This document shows positions 1 to 9,147 of a stretch of DNA of 64,000 nt, in pieces (positions within the stretch are counted from its first letter, which is position 1; each line of letters starts with the position of its first letter). The translations under genes and the position numbers were made by a program. Source of the DNA: Gemmatimonadota bacterium (GTDB lineage Bacteria > JBHIER01 > G020348925). The notes below the pieces were generated by a model. That model did no database searches and was not told the DNA's origin. It saw nothing but the letters and a program-made list of their open reading frames with translations. Location: positions 3,473,737-3,537,736 of the forward strand of contig CP070758.1 of assembly GCA_020348925.1 (NCBI GenBank), in the 5' to 3' direction.

Positions 1-2
1 GG

Positions 3-608
3 TTGGTGGGATACTGGAATATGGACGAGGGGAACGGAGAGAGGGTCTCTGATAATTCTCTCCATGGCAATGATGGGACAGCAGTCAATGTGACCTGGAG
101 TGAAGGCATTCATCATGAATCGCCGAGAGACAGCGACGGAGACGAAATCTTTGATTGCAGCGACAATTGCCCTCAGGATTTTAATACTGATCAAGGGGAT
201 GAGGATGAGGATGGTGCAGGCGATGTCTGCGACAATTGCCCTGAACTCATGAATCCCGATCAAACGGATAGAGATACTGACGGAACCGGCGATGCCTGCG
301 ATTCGTGTACCGACACCGACGGCGATGGATATGGTGATCCGGACTATGCAGCCAATACGTGTGACGAGGATAATTGCCCACATGTCTCCAATCAGGATCA
401 GGCACCGGTTGAAAGAGGGGATATCGATTGTATTGATGGCGTTGACGTACTCGACGTCCTATCGGTCGTCAACCACATATTAGGGAATACCCCCTTGATA
501 GGAAGCCCCATCGACCGGGCCGACTGTACAGGCGACGGACAGGTCGATATCACGGATGTCGTGGGCATAGTTAACGTCATACTGGGAACGGGAACATGCG
601 CACCGTGA
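3..608 (+). CDS. C-terminal part of a secreted LamG / TSP3 / dockerin protein (5' end outside window)
   Basis: The reading frame is open from the first bases of the window, so the true start lies upstream. The first residues (VGYWNMDEGNG...VSDNSLHGNDG) match the opening strand of a LamG/concanavalin-like lectin domain. They are followed by about three thrombospondin type 3 repeats (DSDGD..DCSDNCP, DEDGAGDVCDNCP, DTDGTGDACDSC), which bind calcium. The last ~60 residues form a type I dockerin with two F-hand segments (D-x-D-C-x-D-G-V-D-V-L-D and DCTGDGQVDITDVVGIVNVIL). There is no FlgD-type tail, so dockerin pairing may anchor it. The role is inferred to be extracellular carbohydrate or surface binding. 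The actual ligand cannot be told. Confidence 0.75.
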   Translation: MVGYWNMDEGNGERVSDNSLHGNDGTAVNVTWSEGIHHESPRDSDGDEIFDCSDNCPQDFNTDQGDEDEDGAGDVCDNCPELMNPDQTDRDTDGTGDACDSCTDTDGDGYGDPDYAANTCDEDNCPHVSNQDQAPVERGDIDCIDGVDVLDVLSVVNHILGNTPLIGSPIDRADCTGDGQVDITDVVGIVNVILGTGTCAP

Positions 609-751
609 TATACTGCACCTCTGAAACAGTGGGTTTCTTTCAATAGAAAATACAGAAAAAGTGGCATCAAAAAAAAGATCCATACGAATTCAAGATATCA
701 CTCCGGCCCCGTGCCAAAATCTCCTTTTCGTTGCCGAGAGGATTGTAAAAA

Positions 752-2470
752 ATGTTCGCCTGTCACCCGAATAGAGCTATCATGGGTTTGGTAGCCCTGT
801 GTGTACTTTGTGGCAGCGGTGATATGCTCACAGGCTCTCCGGATGGCTCGAAAGCACAGGATGCTCATTCTTGTGATTTTTCTCGTGCTCAAATTCCTCC
901 CTGGTCGAAAAAAATGACAACAGAGGAACGCACCGCACCATCAGCAGACATAAGAATATACGAATCGAAACGTCTTCCGTCTTCACCTGTTCGGACGCCG
1001 GCCGAGTTTGAACCCTGTCGAGGAGTGATTATTTATTGGGATCTGGAGTACGAACAGGATTTGGAGGGTATGTTTCTGCCTTTGATCAGAAACATGGATC
1101 CCACCAATATTATCTATATCGGTTTGGAGCGTGAGACCGACCGGGTTTCTGTAAGGAGAAAAATCGCAAGAACAGGGTGTTCCATGGATAACATCAAGTT
1201 TCTTGTCTATCCCTGTTCTCCTTTCTGGATGCGGGATTTTGGGCCCTTCTTCGTGTACGATTCCAGCCATGATTTGGCGGTCATAAATACGGGCTATCGC
1301 CTGTACTTGCCTCAGGCTGACGATTTCCCTCGATTTTTTTCCCTCGAGTTTGGTTATGAATGTTACGATACTGGATACGAATTGGATGGCGGCCATTTCA
1401 TAACGGATGGGAGGGGATTGGTTGCCGTGACCGATCACTTCTATTGTTTGAATCCGTCATTATCGCGTGCGCAGGGAGATTCTCTGATGGCGGCGTATTT
1501 TGGGTGCGATCGATTGCTCGTTTTTGAGACGTGTCAAGAGAGCGGACATTTCCTTCACATTGATGTGTTCGCCAAGTTCCTGAACGCGACAACGGTTTTG
1601 GTGTCACAGTCTGAAGACACGACGATTGTGGAATACAACCTCTTGGAGAGTTTTGCCAGTGTTTTTGATACCCTCAAGGCCTGGACCGGCACTCCCTTCG
1701 ATGTGGTGCGGGTCCCATGGAATTATTATTATACATATATAAATTCGCTCATACTTGACAATCAGGTTTTTCTACCGGTGTATCAACAACCTGCAGATTC
1801 GCAAGCCATAGCAGCATATCAATCTGTGCTGCCGGACCACGAAATTGTACCAATAAACTGCCAATACTTTTTCAATCAGTTCGGAGGTGCCATCCACTGC
1901 CTCACGCGGGAAGTGCCTGAGGCTATCCCCACTTCAGGGGTGAAAGTTACGAGTGGACCCGATACAGGCAGCGCAGCAGGAGAAGATGTACCGGTTACCT
2001 TTACAATTCACAACGAAGGTCTCGTATCGGATACATACGATATCGAAATCCAAGATGATGAGGGCTGGAATTTGAATTTTCGTTCCTCTGAGCTCACTCT
2101 TGCATCAGGAACAGATACAACCCTTTCAGTTAGAGTAACAATTCCCGATACGGCCGTTGAGGGATCAATCAATGAAGTTATGCTCACTGCCACATCGCAG
2201 ATCGATCCCTCGGTGCGAGGCACAAATTCAGTGTCAGTGACGGTCTGCGAAAAAAACAAGGGCGATGTGAATACCGATTGTGCCCTCAATGTCCTGGATG
2301 TTGTCTGGATCGTGAACAGTATTCTTGAATTGAGAGAACTCAGTCCGAATGAAATGTGGCGAGCCGATTGTAATGGCCCACTGGGCACCTGTGACGGCGA
2401 TGGAGGTGTCGATGTCCTGGACGCACTCAAGATTGTGAATGTTATTTTGGGATTGGATGCGTGTCTCTGA
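752..2470 (+). CDS. secreted peptidylarginine/agmatine deiminase-like enzyme with C-terminal dockerin
   Basis: A 572-residue guanidine-modifying enzyme of the PAD_porph/agmatine deiminase superfamily. The motifs carrying the catalytic residues are all visible: WMRDFGP with D162, LDGGHF with H215, a second HID pair (H269, D271), N331 in TYINS, and the nucleophile C383 in GGAIHCLTREVP. The N-terminus is a signal peptide (MGLVALCVLC), so the enzyme is exported, as in Porphyromonas PPAD and unlike cytosolic agmatine deiminase. After the catalytic domain (~80-390) comes a CARDB/NEW3-like beta domain (~397-498) and a type I dockerin (~503-572). A start at codon 11 is also possible. The substrate could be peptidyl-arginine, free arginine or agmatine, and the sequence alone does not decide. 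It stands alone, 144 bases after the preceding dockerin gene. Confidence 0.82.
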   Translation: MFACHPNRAIMGLVALCVLCGSGDMLTGSPDGSKAQDAHSCDFSRAQIPPWSKKMTTEERTAPSADIRIYESKRLPSSPVRTPAEFEPCRGVIIYWDLEYEQDLEGMFLPLIRNMDPTNIIYIGLERETDRVSVRRKIARTGCSMDNIKFLVYPCSPFWMRDFGPFFVYDSSHDLAVINTGYRLYLPQADDFPRFFSLEFGYECYDTGYELDGGHFITDGRGLVAVTDHFYCLNPSLSRAQGDSLMAAYFGCDRLLVFETCQESGHFLHIDVFAKFLNATTVLVSQSEDTTIVEYNLLESFASVFDTLKAWTGTPFDVVRVPWNYYYTYINSLILDNQVFLPVYQQPADSQAIAAYQSVLPDHEIVPINCQYFFNQFGGAIHCLTREVPEAIPTSGVKVTSGPDTGSAAGEDVPVTFTIHNEGLVSDTYDIEIQDDEGWNLNFRSSELTLASGTDTTLSVRVTIPDTAVEGSINEVMLTATSQIDPSVRGTNSVSVTVCEKNKGDVNTDCALNVLDVVWIVNSILELRELSPNEMWRADCNGPLGTCDGDGGVDVLDALKIVNVILGLDACL

Positions 2471-2736
2471 GTGATTTCTGCCAATTGTGATCGAAAAACA
2501 AGGTTTTTTTAAATGCACACTGGGCTCGGACCACGTTCAACATGTGTTGAAAAGAGGGGTAGGTTATTTTTTTCATTTCATGGATTTCTCACTTTTGATT
2601 TTGTGATAAAACTACTGGCCATGTTCAGATTTCAAATATCTTTAAATTATAATTTCGCAACGAGATCCAACAATTTCAGACAGTTTCATGAAATGAAATA
2701 GAAAAAAGTAGCCTGTCCCCTTTTCTCTTCAGGGAA

Positions 2737-3522
2737 TCATTTGAGTATTTTTTGTACCTCCTGTTCCGCCACTTTCATCGCAAATTCATCGAGAAACCTT
2801 TCAATTTTCTTCTTCGAGTATTCGACGTCATTATCCCGATCAAGATAATTTTTACTCATCACACATTGCATCTGTTTGCTACCCTCATCCCACTTCTCTC
2901 CGATAATACCTTCAATGTCCCCACTTGATCGTATATGCCTCAGGGGAAGGAGGAGTTCAATCCCAAACGACGCCATGAAATTTTCATACGCATCGAGAAC
3001 CGTATCGATCTGGTTGATCTTCACTCTGTCGTCGTGCTTCTCCCTCTCACCACCGATGATGAGCTGACACCGAATCTTCTTGGCAAGAGGAATACGAATG
3101 GCATGCAAATACAGATGGCATCCGATACACGGTGTGTAGAATCCAAATTCTCTAAAGAGATGTGACGCATATCTCCCACAGAGCTTCCACCAGAAATCCG
3201 GGGAACCGAGAACGAGGGGAAGAAAAACCTTCACGCCACACTCCTGCATCTTCCCTTTGAGAAACTCCACCTTCTGAAAAGGGATTTCCCAGTCCCCATA
3301 TTCCGTGGCCGTGTAAGCGATGGTGGGGAGTATGGCATCAAGGTTTCGTGTTTTTGCGGACTCAATCGCAGCCGCAATGCTGTCTCTTCCGGCAATTTCA
3401 ACAATGGCGAGATCGTCAATTTTCCGCAATTCGTCAATTTCCGTATCGGAGAGCATCCAGGTCGGAAACTCAGAGACTAACTGAGGCTTGTTGCCCAATA
3501 TGTCCAAGAATCGAACGTCCAT
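2737..3522 (-). CDS. conserved hypothetical protein with CIGCH motif, coupled to apgM
   Basis: I do not recognise this 261-residue soluble protein with confidence. It has no signal peptide or membrane segment. A CIGCH motif (near residue 133) followed by a charged RCQLIIGGEREKHDDR stretch is reminiscent of nucleotide-binding PP-loop-type proteins, but no SGGxDS motif is present. Acidic and lysine-rich helices fill the C-terminus. It starts 6 bases after the stop of the phosphoglycerate mutase gene on the same strand, so the two are surely co-transcribed and probably translationally coupled. The coupling suggests, but does not show, a metabolic link. Confidence 0.6.
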   Translation of the reverse strand: MDVRFLDILGNKPQLVSEFPTWMLSDTEIDELRKIDDLAIVEIAGRDSIAAAIESAKTRNLDAILPTIAYTATEYGDWEIPFQKVEFLKGKMQECGVKVFLPLVLGSPDFWWKLCGRYASHLFREFGFYTPCIGCHLYLHAIRIPLAKKIRCQLIIGGEREKHDDRVKINQIDTVLDAYENFMASFGIELLLPLRHIRSSGDIEGIIGEKWDEGSKQMQCVMSKNYLDRDNDVEYSKKKIERFLDEFAMKVAEQEVQKILK

Positions 3523-3528
3523 GAATGT

Positions 3529-4821
3529 CTATCTCACACGTAAAGGCTTCGCATCGGCCACAATGTACGGTCGATCGACAGGCGAATCCCTAAGTCCCAC
3601 AAGCTGAGCCCGATCCAGGAAATTTAAAATAAGGTGCATGAGTTCTCTCCCTCTCACCAACCCAAGTGCTCCTTTCGCGCAGCTTATCTCATTGAATGCC
3701 GCGACGTCGTCCCTTCTCGTATATTTGCCCACCATCGTCAAGGGCACGGTCTCGCCGGAATGGATCATCGCCCCGGAACTGGGCGTCGAATGATCGGAAG
3801 TCACCACGAAGAGGATCTCTTCATCAGGGATGATCTCCTCAAGAGCGTAAGCAAGAGCAAGATCTATTCTCTCAATAACGTCCTTCTTATATTGTGCGCT
3901 CTTCGTATGAGAAGCTTCATCGACAGCTTTCGTGTGGACATGAACGAAATCAAAATCCTTCGTCTCTTTTGCAATTCGTAACCGTTCGCGAAGATCCTTG
4001 TCCGGTGCATCGGTATCCCCCACCTTGAAACAATCCATTCCAATCAGGGCACACAGACCATGATACACAGCTCCCGAAGCAATGGACATCGCCTTCAATC
4101 CCCATCTCTCCCTGAAAGGCGGTACATGCTTCATTCCCCCCGCTCTCTGTGTCCCCACACCGTTCAACGCGGGCAAGCCTCTCCTCGCCCGGTCCAAATT
4201 GACTGGATGCCGTGAAAGTCTTTGATAACACCAGACGAGATAATTATTCAAGACGTCAGCTGTCCGTTTCCCCTTTTCAGTGTCACTCAGCGGCAGGATT
4301 TCCATCAAAGGACGGCCCTCATAAATGGGATTGGAATCCGTAATCCTCGGTGAAACCTCACCCCTCAAAATGAGAATACCCTGGATCCCCTTTGTCGGTA
4401 CAAATTCAACCTCTATACCATTCTCTTCGTATCGTCCGACCTCCTTGTGCAAAAGCCTGCACGTTTCGGCATCAACCTCAGGATTCTCCTGCCGCAATAC
4501 AAGAAGACGACCCTTCTCCTCAACGCTATATATCCTTGCCAAAAGAGCAACGTCTCCATCGCCCATGGAAATGTTCTCCCCAATGGCTTCCAACGGTCCT
4601 CGTCCGGGAAAGTCACCAATATCATAGCCGAACAGACAGAAGTGGGCCGTCTCGCTCGGCATGGCCATGCCTTGCGTGGTACTGTGATACAGACCGTTCA
4701 CACCCAAGGCCGCAATCCGGTCGAGATGTGGTGTATGCGCAGCCTGAAGGGGCGTCTCCCCTTCAAAAACATCGTATCCCCTGTCACCAAGACCGTCGAG
4801 TACGACCAGAATACTTCTCAT
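3529..4821 (-). CDS. apgM: archaeal-type 2,3-bisphosphoglycerate-independent phosphoglycerate mutase
   Basis: A cytosolic enzyme of the alkaline-phosphatase superfamily that interconverts 3- and 2-phosphoglycerate in glycolysis and gluconeogenesis. The N-terminus VVLDGLGDRGYD gives metal ligand D9. AMPSETAHFCLFGYD supplies the phospho-acceptor S56. Later VHTKAVDEASHTK and VVTSDHSTPSSGAMIHSGETVPL give the remaining metal-binding Asp and His residues. Length 430 is close to the aPGM norm of 400-410. It is the archaeal/ApgM form, not GpmI. A Shine-Dalgarno AAGAGG precedes the ATG. The promoter must lie in the 343-base divergent gap to the right. Some members of this family act on phosphonopyruvate, but the motif set favours the mutase. 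Confidence 0.85.
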   Translation of the reverse strand: MRSILVVLDGLGDRGYDVFEGETPLQAAHTPHLDRIAALGVNGLYHSTTQGMAMPSETAHFCLFGYDIGDFPGRGPLEAIGENISMGDGDVALLARIYSVEEKGRLLVLRQENPEVDAETCRLLHKEVGRYEENGIEVEFVPTKGIQGILILRGEVSPRITDSNPIYEGRPLMEILPLSDTEKGKRTADVLNNYLVWCYQRLSRHPVNLDRARRGLPALNGVGTQRAGGMKHVPPFRERWGLKAMSIASGAVYHGLCALIGMDCFKVGDTDAPDKDLRERLRIAKETKDFDFVHVHTKAVDEASHTKSAQYKKDVIERIDLALAYALEEIIPDEEILFVVTSDHSTPSSGAMIHSGETVPLTMVGKYTRRDDVAAFNEISCAKGALGLVRGRELMHLILNFLDRAQLVGLRDSPVDRPYIVADAKPLRVR

Positions 4822-5164
4822 ACGAACCTCTTAAATTCCAAATATAGTTTTCCTTAGTGTATATCACACTTGTTCTTGCTGAACTTTCATCAAAAGTAAC
4901 ACATTCAAAAGAAATTGGCAAGGATCTTTTTCGGCCTGTATGTGTCTTTGTTACTGAATGTTGGATCGATGACTGCTAAAAACGGTATGTCGCAGACTGA
5001 ACGGGTCATTCCGGATACTCGGGGTTTATTCCTTGGAAATACTGGATTTTTGAGTTGACAACAGGAGAACTGGTGGTATATTTAGGAAAATTTTTTGGGC
5101 GGGGATCGGATCGGGAGTGAGTAGGTTGGCACTCTATGCTCAAATGAGTTAAAGAAAAGGAACG
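4822..5164. other. 343-base divergent intergenic region
   Basis: This stretch separates the apgM pair on the reverse strand from the envelope cluster on the forward strand. It contains the forward promoter described separately. I saw no open frame worth calling and no hairpin of note. Confidence 0.6.
5055..5082 (+). promoter_or_regulatory. sigma70-type promoter of the envelope gene cluster
   Basis: A consensus -35 box TTGACA (5055-5060), a 16-base spacer and a -10 box TATATT (5077-5082) lie about 75 bases before the lipoprotein start at 5165. Direction and spacing fit initiation near 5089. Confidence 0.7.
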
Positions 5165-6385
5165 ATGAGACGGATTTTTTTATTCTTTTGTGTCGGAATT
5201 CTTCTGACCCTCTTTGGTTGCGACGAGCGCAAGAGCACCCCTGTGGGAAGTGACGTCATCGACCGAGATGACTGGGGCGAATTCCGGGAGGTCTGCTTTC
5301 AGCCAGCCGCGCAGGATACCTTTTACCATGAAGCTATCCCGGCCAATACAGGTCCCCTGCTCCTTGTGGGTGCATATCATGGCTTTCAGACGAAGAGTCT
5401 CCTCAAGTTCGAGCTACCCCAGAATATTCAGGTCATCCAGACCTCAGTCATACTGGCCACATACGATGTTATTTCCGAGGAGCAGCTCTCTGAAGCCGAC
5501 AGTATGTGGATCATTATCTCCCTGACCGAAACGGACTGGAGCGACAGCACCCTAACCTTCGACTCCCCTCTGAGCGAGACACCTGTGGAGACCGTAGCAG
5601 TAAAGAGTTCAAGTGACAATATATTCTCCTTTTCCCTCCCGCCGGAGGAGATCCAATCTTTGATCGACAGTCAGCACCTATTCATCAGCCTTCTCTTGAG
5701 CAGCGCCCAGGAGCTTAACACGACGCAAGGGACAGAATTCATCAAGAAATTCTATTCCTCCGAGTTTCTGACACCTCTGTTAAGCATTACCTGGACCGAG
5801 ACCGACACCTCCGATACAACACTCGGTTCCATTGAGGATGTCTTTGTCGTCAACCGAGATATAGACTGGCCGGCCGACGTTTGGACGGACCGATTGGTGG
5901 TGGGCAACGGCTACAGAGACAGAACTTCTTTCTCATACCGGAGTTTTTTGAAATTCGAAATTCCGGATTCAATCTCCGAAGCATCTACGGTGATTTGGGG
6001 CAAGCTGACACTTTATCCGGATGACGTCAATTCTTTTTTCAATAACGTAAATGTCGGTATTTACGCCGTCACGAGTCCCAACTGGGACGATCTCGAATTC
6101 GATTCAGATACTGAGTCAGAGCCGATTGATCAGAAAACGGTAACTCTCGGCCAAGATGCCATTGTCTTTGATATTCGCAGCGTGATTCAGGATTGGATTA
6201 GCGGCAAGAGACAGAATTACGGGCTGAGGGTGAAATCCATCGATGAGGATTGGGATATAACCTCTTCTGTCTTTCATTCATCGCAAAGCGATCCCGGGCT
6301 CGGCCCGAAACTTGAAGTGGCCTACGCCACACCGCCTGAGTTCGGCTCGAAGGGCACCGAGGAGGTCAGCGAGAGTGAGCCTTAG
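5165..6385 (+). CDS. DNRLRE-type repeat lipoprotein
   Basis: A 406-residue predicted lipoprotein. A short signal sequence ends in the lipobox LTLFGC (Cys ~19), followed by DE, which is compatible with sorting to either membrane. The mature part holds two related beta-rich DNRLRE-like modules (about 45-215 and 220-390). Each has a LLKFELP or FLKFEIPD strand and a WxDDLxFDS or WSDSTLTFDS signature, and the second ends in VIQDWISGKRQNYGLRVKS. DNRLRE domains are found on extracellular and spore-surface proteins. The function here is unknown. The start codon is preceded by AAAGGAACG. The downstream outer-membrane protein begins one base after this stop, which points to coupling. Confidence 0.75.
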   Translation: MRRIFLFFCVGILLTLFGCDERKSTPVGSDVIDRDDWGEFREVCFQPAAQDTFYHEAIPANTGPLLLVGAYHGFQTKSLLKFELPQNIQVIQTSVILATYDVISEEQLSEADSMWIIISLTETDWSDSTLTFDSPLSETPVETVAVKSSSDNIFSFSLPPEEIQSLIDSQHLFISLLLSSAQELNTTQGTEFIKKFYSSEFLTPLLSITWTETDTSDTTLGSIEDVFVVNRDIDWPADVWTDRLVVGNGYRDRTSFSYRSFLKFEIPDSISEASTVIWGKLTLYPDDVNSFFNNVNVGIYAVTSPNWDDLEFDSDTESEPIDQKTVTLGQDAIVFDIRSVIQDWISGKRQNYGLRVKSIDEDWDITSSVFHSSQSDPGLGPKLEVAYATPPEFGSKGTEEVSESEP

Positions 6386-6386
6386 A

Positions 6387-7607
6387 ATGAAGTCGGTCAT
6401 AACCATCATTTTTGCCCTGGTTCTCACATCCGTGTACGCCACTGGTTGGGGCGATTCCATCTTCTCCATAAACGGACTTGGGGAAATATCGTATCCCGTG
6501 GATGGACAGGCGAGAGGAATGGGAGGAATCACCCTGGCTTTCCTCGAGGGACGCGGGGTCAGTTTCATCAATCCGGCCATCGTCGGTGCTGTGGATACGA
6601 CGACCGTTACAGCCGTCTTCCTCTTTGAACAACGAAAAGTGAAAGACAGCACATCCAGGACGAACATTTACTCCTGGGGACCGAAATTTATGCGCCTCGT
6701 AGTCCCCATTTCACATGGTTTTGTCATCGGCGGTGGAATTGCTCCCTACAGTGATGTCAATTTTCACCTCAGGGACACTGGTCTCCATCTCGGTTCGGAT
6801 ACGGGGACCCCAAATGAGCCTTACACATTGCACGTCTCCGCCGACGGGGGCACGCGTCTTGGTTCTGTCACATTGGCCAAGAATTTTGGGAACAGACTCT
6901 ACTTCGGTCTCTGTGCGAATTTCCTCTTCGGATCGATTACTCAAGAGTGGAGGCGTGATTTTTCCAACTCGGAGTTTGAGGACTCAGATGATCTCTATGA
7001 TACGCACTATTTCGGCCAAATCTACTGCGGCGGGATCGCCCTTCGACCCCATCGCCGGTGGACGTTCGGGTTTCTCTTCAGCCGATCCGGGACCATTGAG
7101 GCGACGACGGAAAGGAGCTCCGTCTCCGGCACAATGGATCAGGAGAAAAACGAACTCGATTTCCCCGATGCATACGGCATTGGGACAACCTGCCGGCTTT
7201 TCCCTCGAGTCACAATTGGGGCAGACATCTACACTCGAATGTGGAAAAAATTCAGATTGAATGGAACCGAAGTCCCAGAATATGAGAATACGACTCGGTA
7301 CTCCTTTGGTTGCGAGGTAACACCGACCCCTGACAAACTGGCTTCCTTTTTTCAAAAGAGACCGTGGCGGATAGGGTTCTATCACAAACCATGGTACTAC
7401 AGGGACGCACGCGGAAATCGTCCCTCCGAGACCTTCTTCACAATGGGGACGAGTATCTTCTTCAAAGAACGGAGAGGAACGCTTGACATCGCTCTTGAGA
7501 TCGGCAAGCGAGGGAGTATTGCGGAGAACGGTGCCCAAGAGTGGGTTTTCCGTCAATCGCTCTCCGTGGTCGGGTGGGAGCGCTGGTTTCAAAAGAGACA
7601 GTACTGA
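6387..7607 (+). CDS. PorV/UPF0164-like outer-membrane beta-barrel protein
   Basis: A signal peptide (MKSVITIIFALVLTSVYATG) is followed by GEISYPVDGQARGMGGITLAF and FINPAIVGAVD. This is the arrangement of an N-terminal strand, a 'RGMGG' turn and an 'NPA' motif typical of PorV/FadL-related barrels of FCB bacteria. Alternating aromatic and polar strands continue to the C-terminus (SVVGWERWFQKRQY). I chose the ATG at 6387, one base after the upstream stop, because the signal peptide starts there. An upstream in-frame codon at 6312 would add non-signal-like sequence. PorV-type proteins of Bacteroidetes work with type IX secretion. Whether this one does is inference only. Confidence 0.72.
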   Translation: MKSVITIIFALVLTSVYATGWGDSIFSINGLGEISYPVDGQARGMGGITLAFLEGRGVSFINPAIVGAVDTTTVTAVFLFEQRKVKDSTSRTNIYSWGPKFMRLVVPISHGFVIGGGIAPYSDVNFHLRDTGLHLGSDTGTPNEPYTLHVSADGGTRLGSVTLAKNFGNRLYFGLCANFLFGSITQEWRRDFSNSEFEDSDDLYDTHYFGQIYCGGIALRPHRRWTFGFLFSRSGTIEATTERSSVSGTMDQEKNELDFPDAYGIGTTCRLFPRVTIGADIYTRMWKKFRLNGTEVPEYENTTRYSFGCEVTPTPDKLASFFQKRPWRIGFYHKPWYYRDARGNRPSETFFTMGTSIFFKERRGTLDIALEIGKRGSIAENGAQEWVFRQSLSVVGWERWFQKRQY

Positions 7608-7612
7608 GATTT

Positions 7613-8410
7613 ATGTCTATGGATCAATTACAACGATTTCAAAGTACAATATTTCTAAAACTTGGATCACGATGGGTCTTCGCGAGTTTCACAATTTTGA
7701 TGGCTCTTTTCATCGTGGGCTGCGGTTCCCACAGGGTTAAAGTAGAACTCGACGCTGAAGAGCGATATCACCTCGGCAAGCGTTTACTCGATAAAGGTGA
7801 TTGTCTCGAAGCCGTTCAAGAATTTCAGAAAGTTATCTTCAACTTTCCCGGAAGCGATTATGTTGATGATGCGGAGTACGGCCTGGGCATGGCCCACTAC
7901 TGCGCCGAGGAATATGCTTTGGCCGCTTCGGAATTCCGCCGCGTTTTGAGGGATTACCCCCGAAGTACCTATGCCGACGACGCCCAATACATGCTCGGAG
8001 TGTGCTATTTTGATCAATCGATGCCCACGGGTCTCGACCAGGAGTTCACCCAGAAGGCGATCGAGGCGTTCCAGAAATTACTTGATGACTACCCGGAGAG
8101 CGAACTCGTTGATCAAGCTCGCGAGAAGTTAGGATTGTCCAGGGACAAACTGGCCAAGAAGGACTTTGACACTGGCCGCCTTTATTTGAAACTGGATTAT
8201 TTTCAGGCGGCGATTCTCTCTTTTGAGGGAATACTCACTCAATACCCGGATTCCAAGTGGGCTGCCGAGGCCCAATACTCCCTCGGTGAAGTCTACAAGA
8301 ATCAAAAGGAATACACCAAGGCGCTGTCGGCCTATGAGAAGGTGGTCACGAACTATCCAACTGAAAAAGTGGCCGAGAAGGCGATGAAAAGAATCCAGGA
8401 GATTCGATAG
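7613..8410 (+). CDS. bamD: BamD-like TPR outer-membrane lipoprotein
   Basis: A lipoprotein with a signal sequence and lipobox (LFIVGCG) followed by five tetratricopeptide-type repeats (AEERYHLGKRLLDKGDCLEAVQEFQKVIFNFPGS, then similar units with DYPRSTYADDAQYMLGVCYF, DDYPESELVDQAREKL, TQYPDSKWAAEAQYSLGEVY and NYPTEKVAEKAMKR). This matches BamD/YfiO/ComL, which with BamA inserts barrels into the outer membrane. About 265 residues is normal for BamD. The ATG at 7613 lies 5 bases after the preceding stop; the ATG at 7619 is an equally possible start. The frame extends upstream inside the barrel gene, but that part reads as antisense-like noise. Neighbouring barrels fit the role. Confidence 0.78.
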   Translation: MSMDQLQRFQSTIFLKLGSRWVFASFTILMALFIVGCGSHRVKVELDAEERYHLGKRLLDKGDCLEAVQEFQKVIFNFPGSDYVDDAEYGLGMAHYCAEEYALAASEFRRVLRDYPRSTYADDAQYMLGVCYFDQSMPTGLDQEFTQKAIEAFQKLLDDYPESELVDQAREKLGLSRDKLAKKDFDTGRLYLKLDYFQAAILSFEGILTQYPDSKWAAEAQYSLGEVYKNQKEYTKALSAYEKVVTNYPTEKVAEKAMKRIQEIR

Positions 8411-8475
8411 AACAGGCGACGACACAGAGATCTCATACATTCGGCTCAGTCGAAAATATTGAATTGTAATATATC

Positions 8476-9105
8476 GTGCACGACACTACAAGATTGAAAA
8501 CAAGTATCACCCGCATTGGAATTTTTGGAGGTACATTCAACCCTCCCCACCTCGGGCATCTCATCGTTGCTGAGGAGGTTCGTCAGCAATGCTCCCTGCA
8601 TAAAATCGTTTTTATGCCTTCAGCCAGACCCCCTCATAAAGTGCACTCCCCCTTGATCGATTCCCAGCATCGATTTATCATGACCCAGCTGGCCGTCCGA
8701 GACAATCCCAATTTTGAAATATCTGACATGGAAATGAAGCGCCATGGAAAATCATACACTATCGACACCTTGAAAGAGTTTCGAAACACGTATGGTTCGC
8801 ATGCCGATATCTTCTTCATCATGGGTGGAGACAGTATCTTTGAAATCGATACATGGAAAAAACCGGAAGAACTCTTGGGGCTCTGTCATGTCATTGTGAC
8901 GACGCGTCCTGGATTTGATCTGACAAGGGTCAATGATCGTTTTGGCGACAGGATCATTTTCGTGGACGTGTTAAACATCGATATCTCATCAACAGATATT
9001 CGACGGAGAGTCCGAGAGGGAAGAAGTATTCTCTATTTGGTACCCAAAGGGGTTGAGGAATATATTCGGGATGAGAAGTTGTATCTCACTGAGAACGTCA
9101 CGTAA
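8476..9105 (+). CDS. nadD: nicotinate-nucleotide adenylyltransferase
   Basis: Cytosolic NAD biosynthesis enzyme that joins ATP and nicotinate mononucleotide to give deamido-NAD. The nucleotidyltransferase signature GIFGGTFNPPHLGH lies at residues 15-28 and holds the two catalytic histidines. The C-terminal ISSTDIRRRVREG is the second ATP-binding signature. PSARPPHK, a conserved family motif, is also present. At 209 residues it has normal length. The start is GTG at 8476. The gene sits between two TPR lipoprotein genes on the same strand. Confidence 0.92.
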   Translation: MHDTTRLKTSITRIGIFGGTFNPPHLGHLIVAEEVRQQCSLHKIVFMPSARPPHKVHSPLIDSQHRFIMTQLAVRDNPNFEISDMEMKRHGKSYTIDTLKEFRNTYGSHADIFFIMGGDSIFEIDTWKKPEELLGLCHVIVTTRPGFDLTRVNDRFGDRIIFVDVLNIDISSTDIRRRVREGRSILYLVPKGVEEYIRDEKLYLTENVT

Positions 9106-9147
9106 CTTGAAAACTCGTGAAGGGCGTTTCACCTTAGAAAGAAAAAT

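Noticed and set aside
2513-2701. Forward open frame of 62 codons after the deiminase gene
   Set aside because: AT-rich, no ribosome site, no similarity to a known fold.
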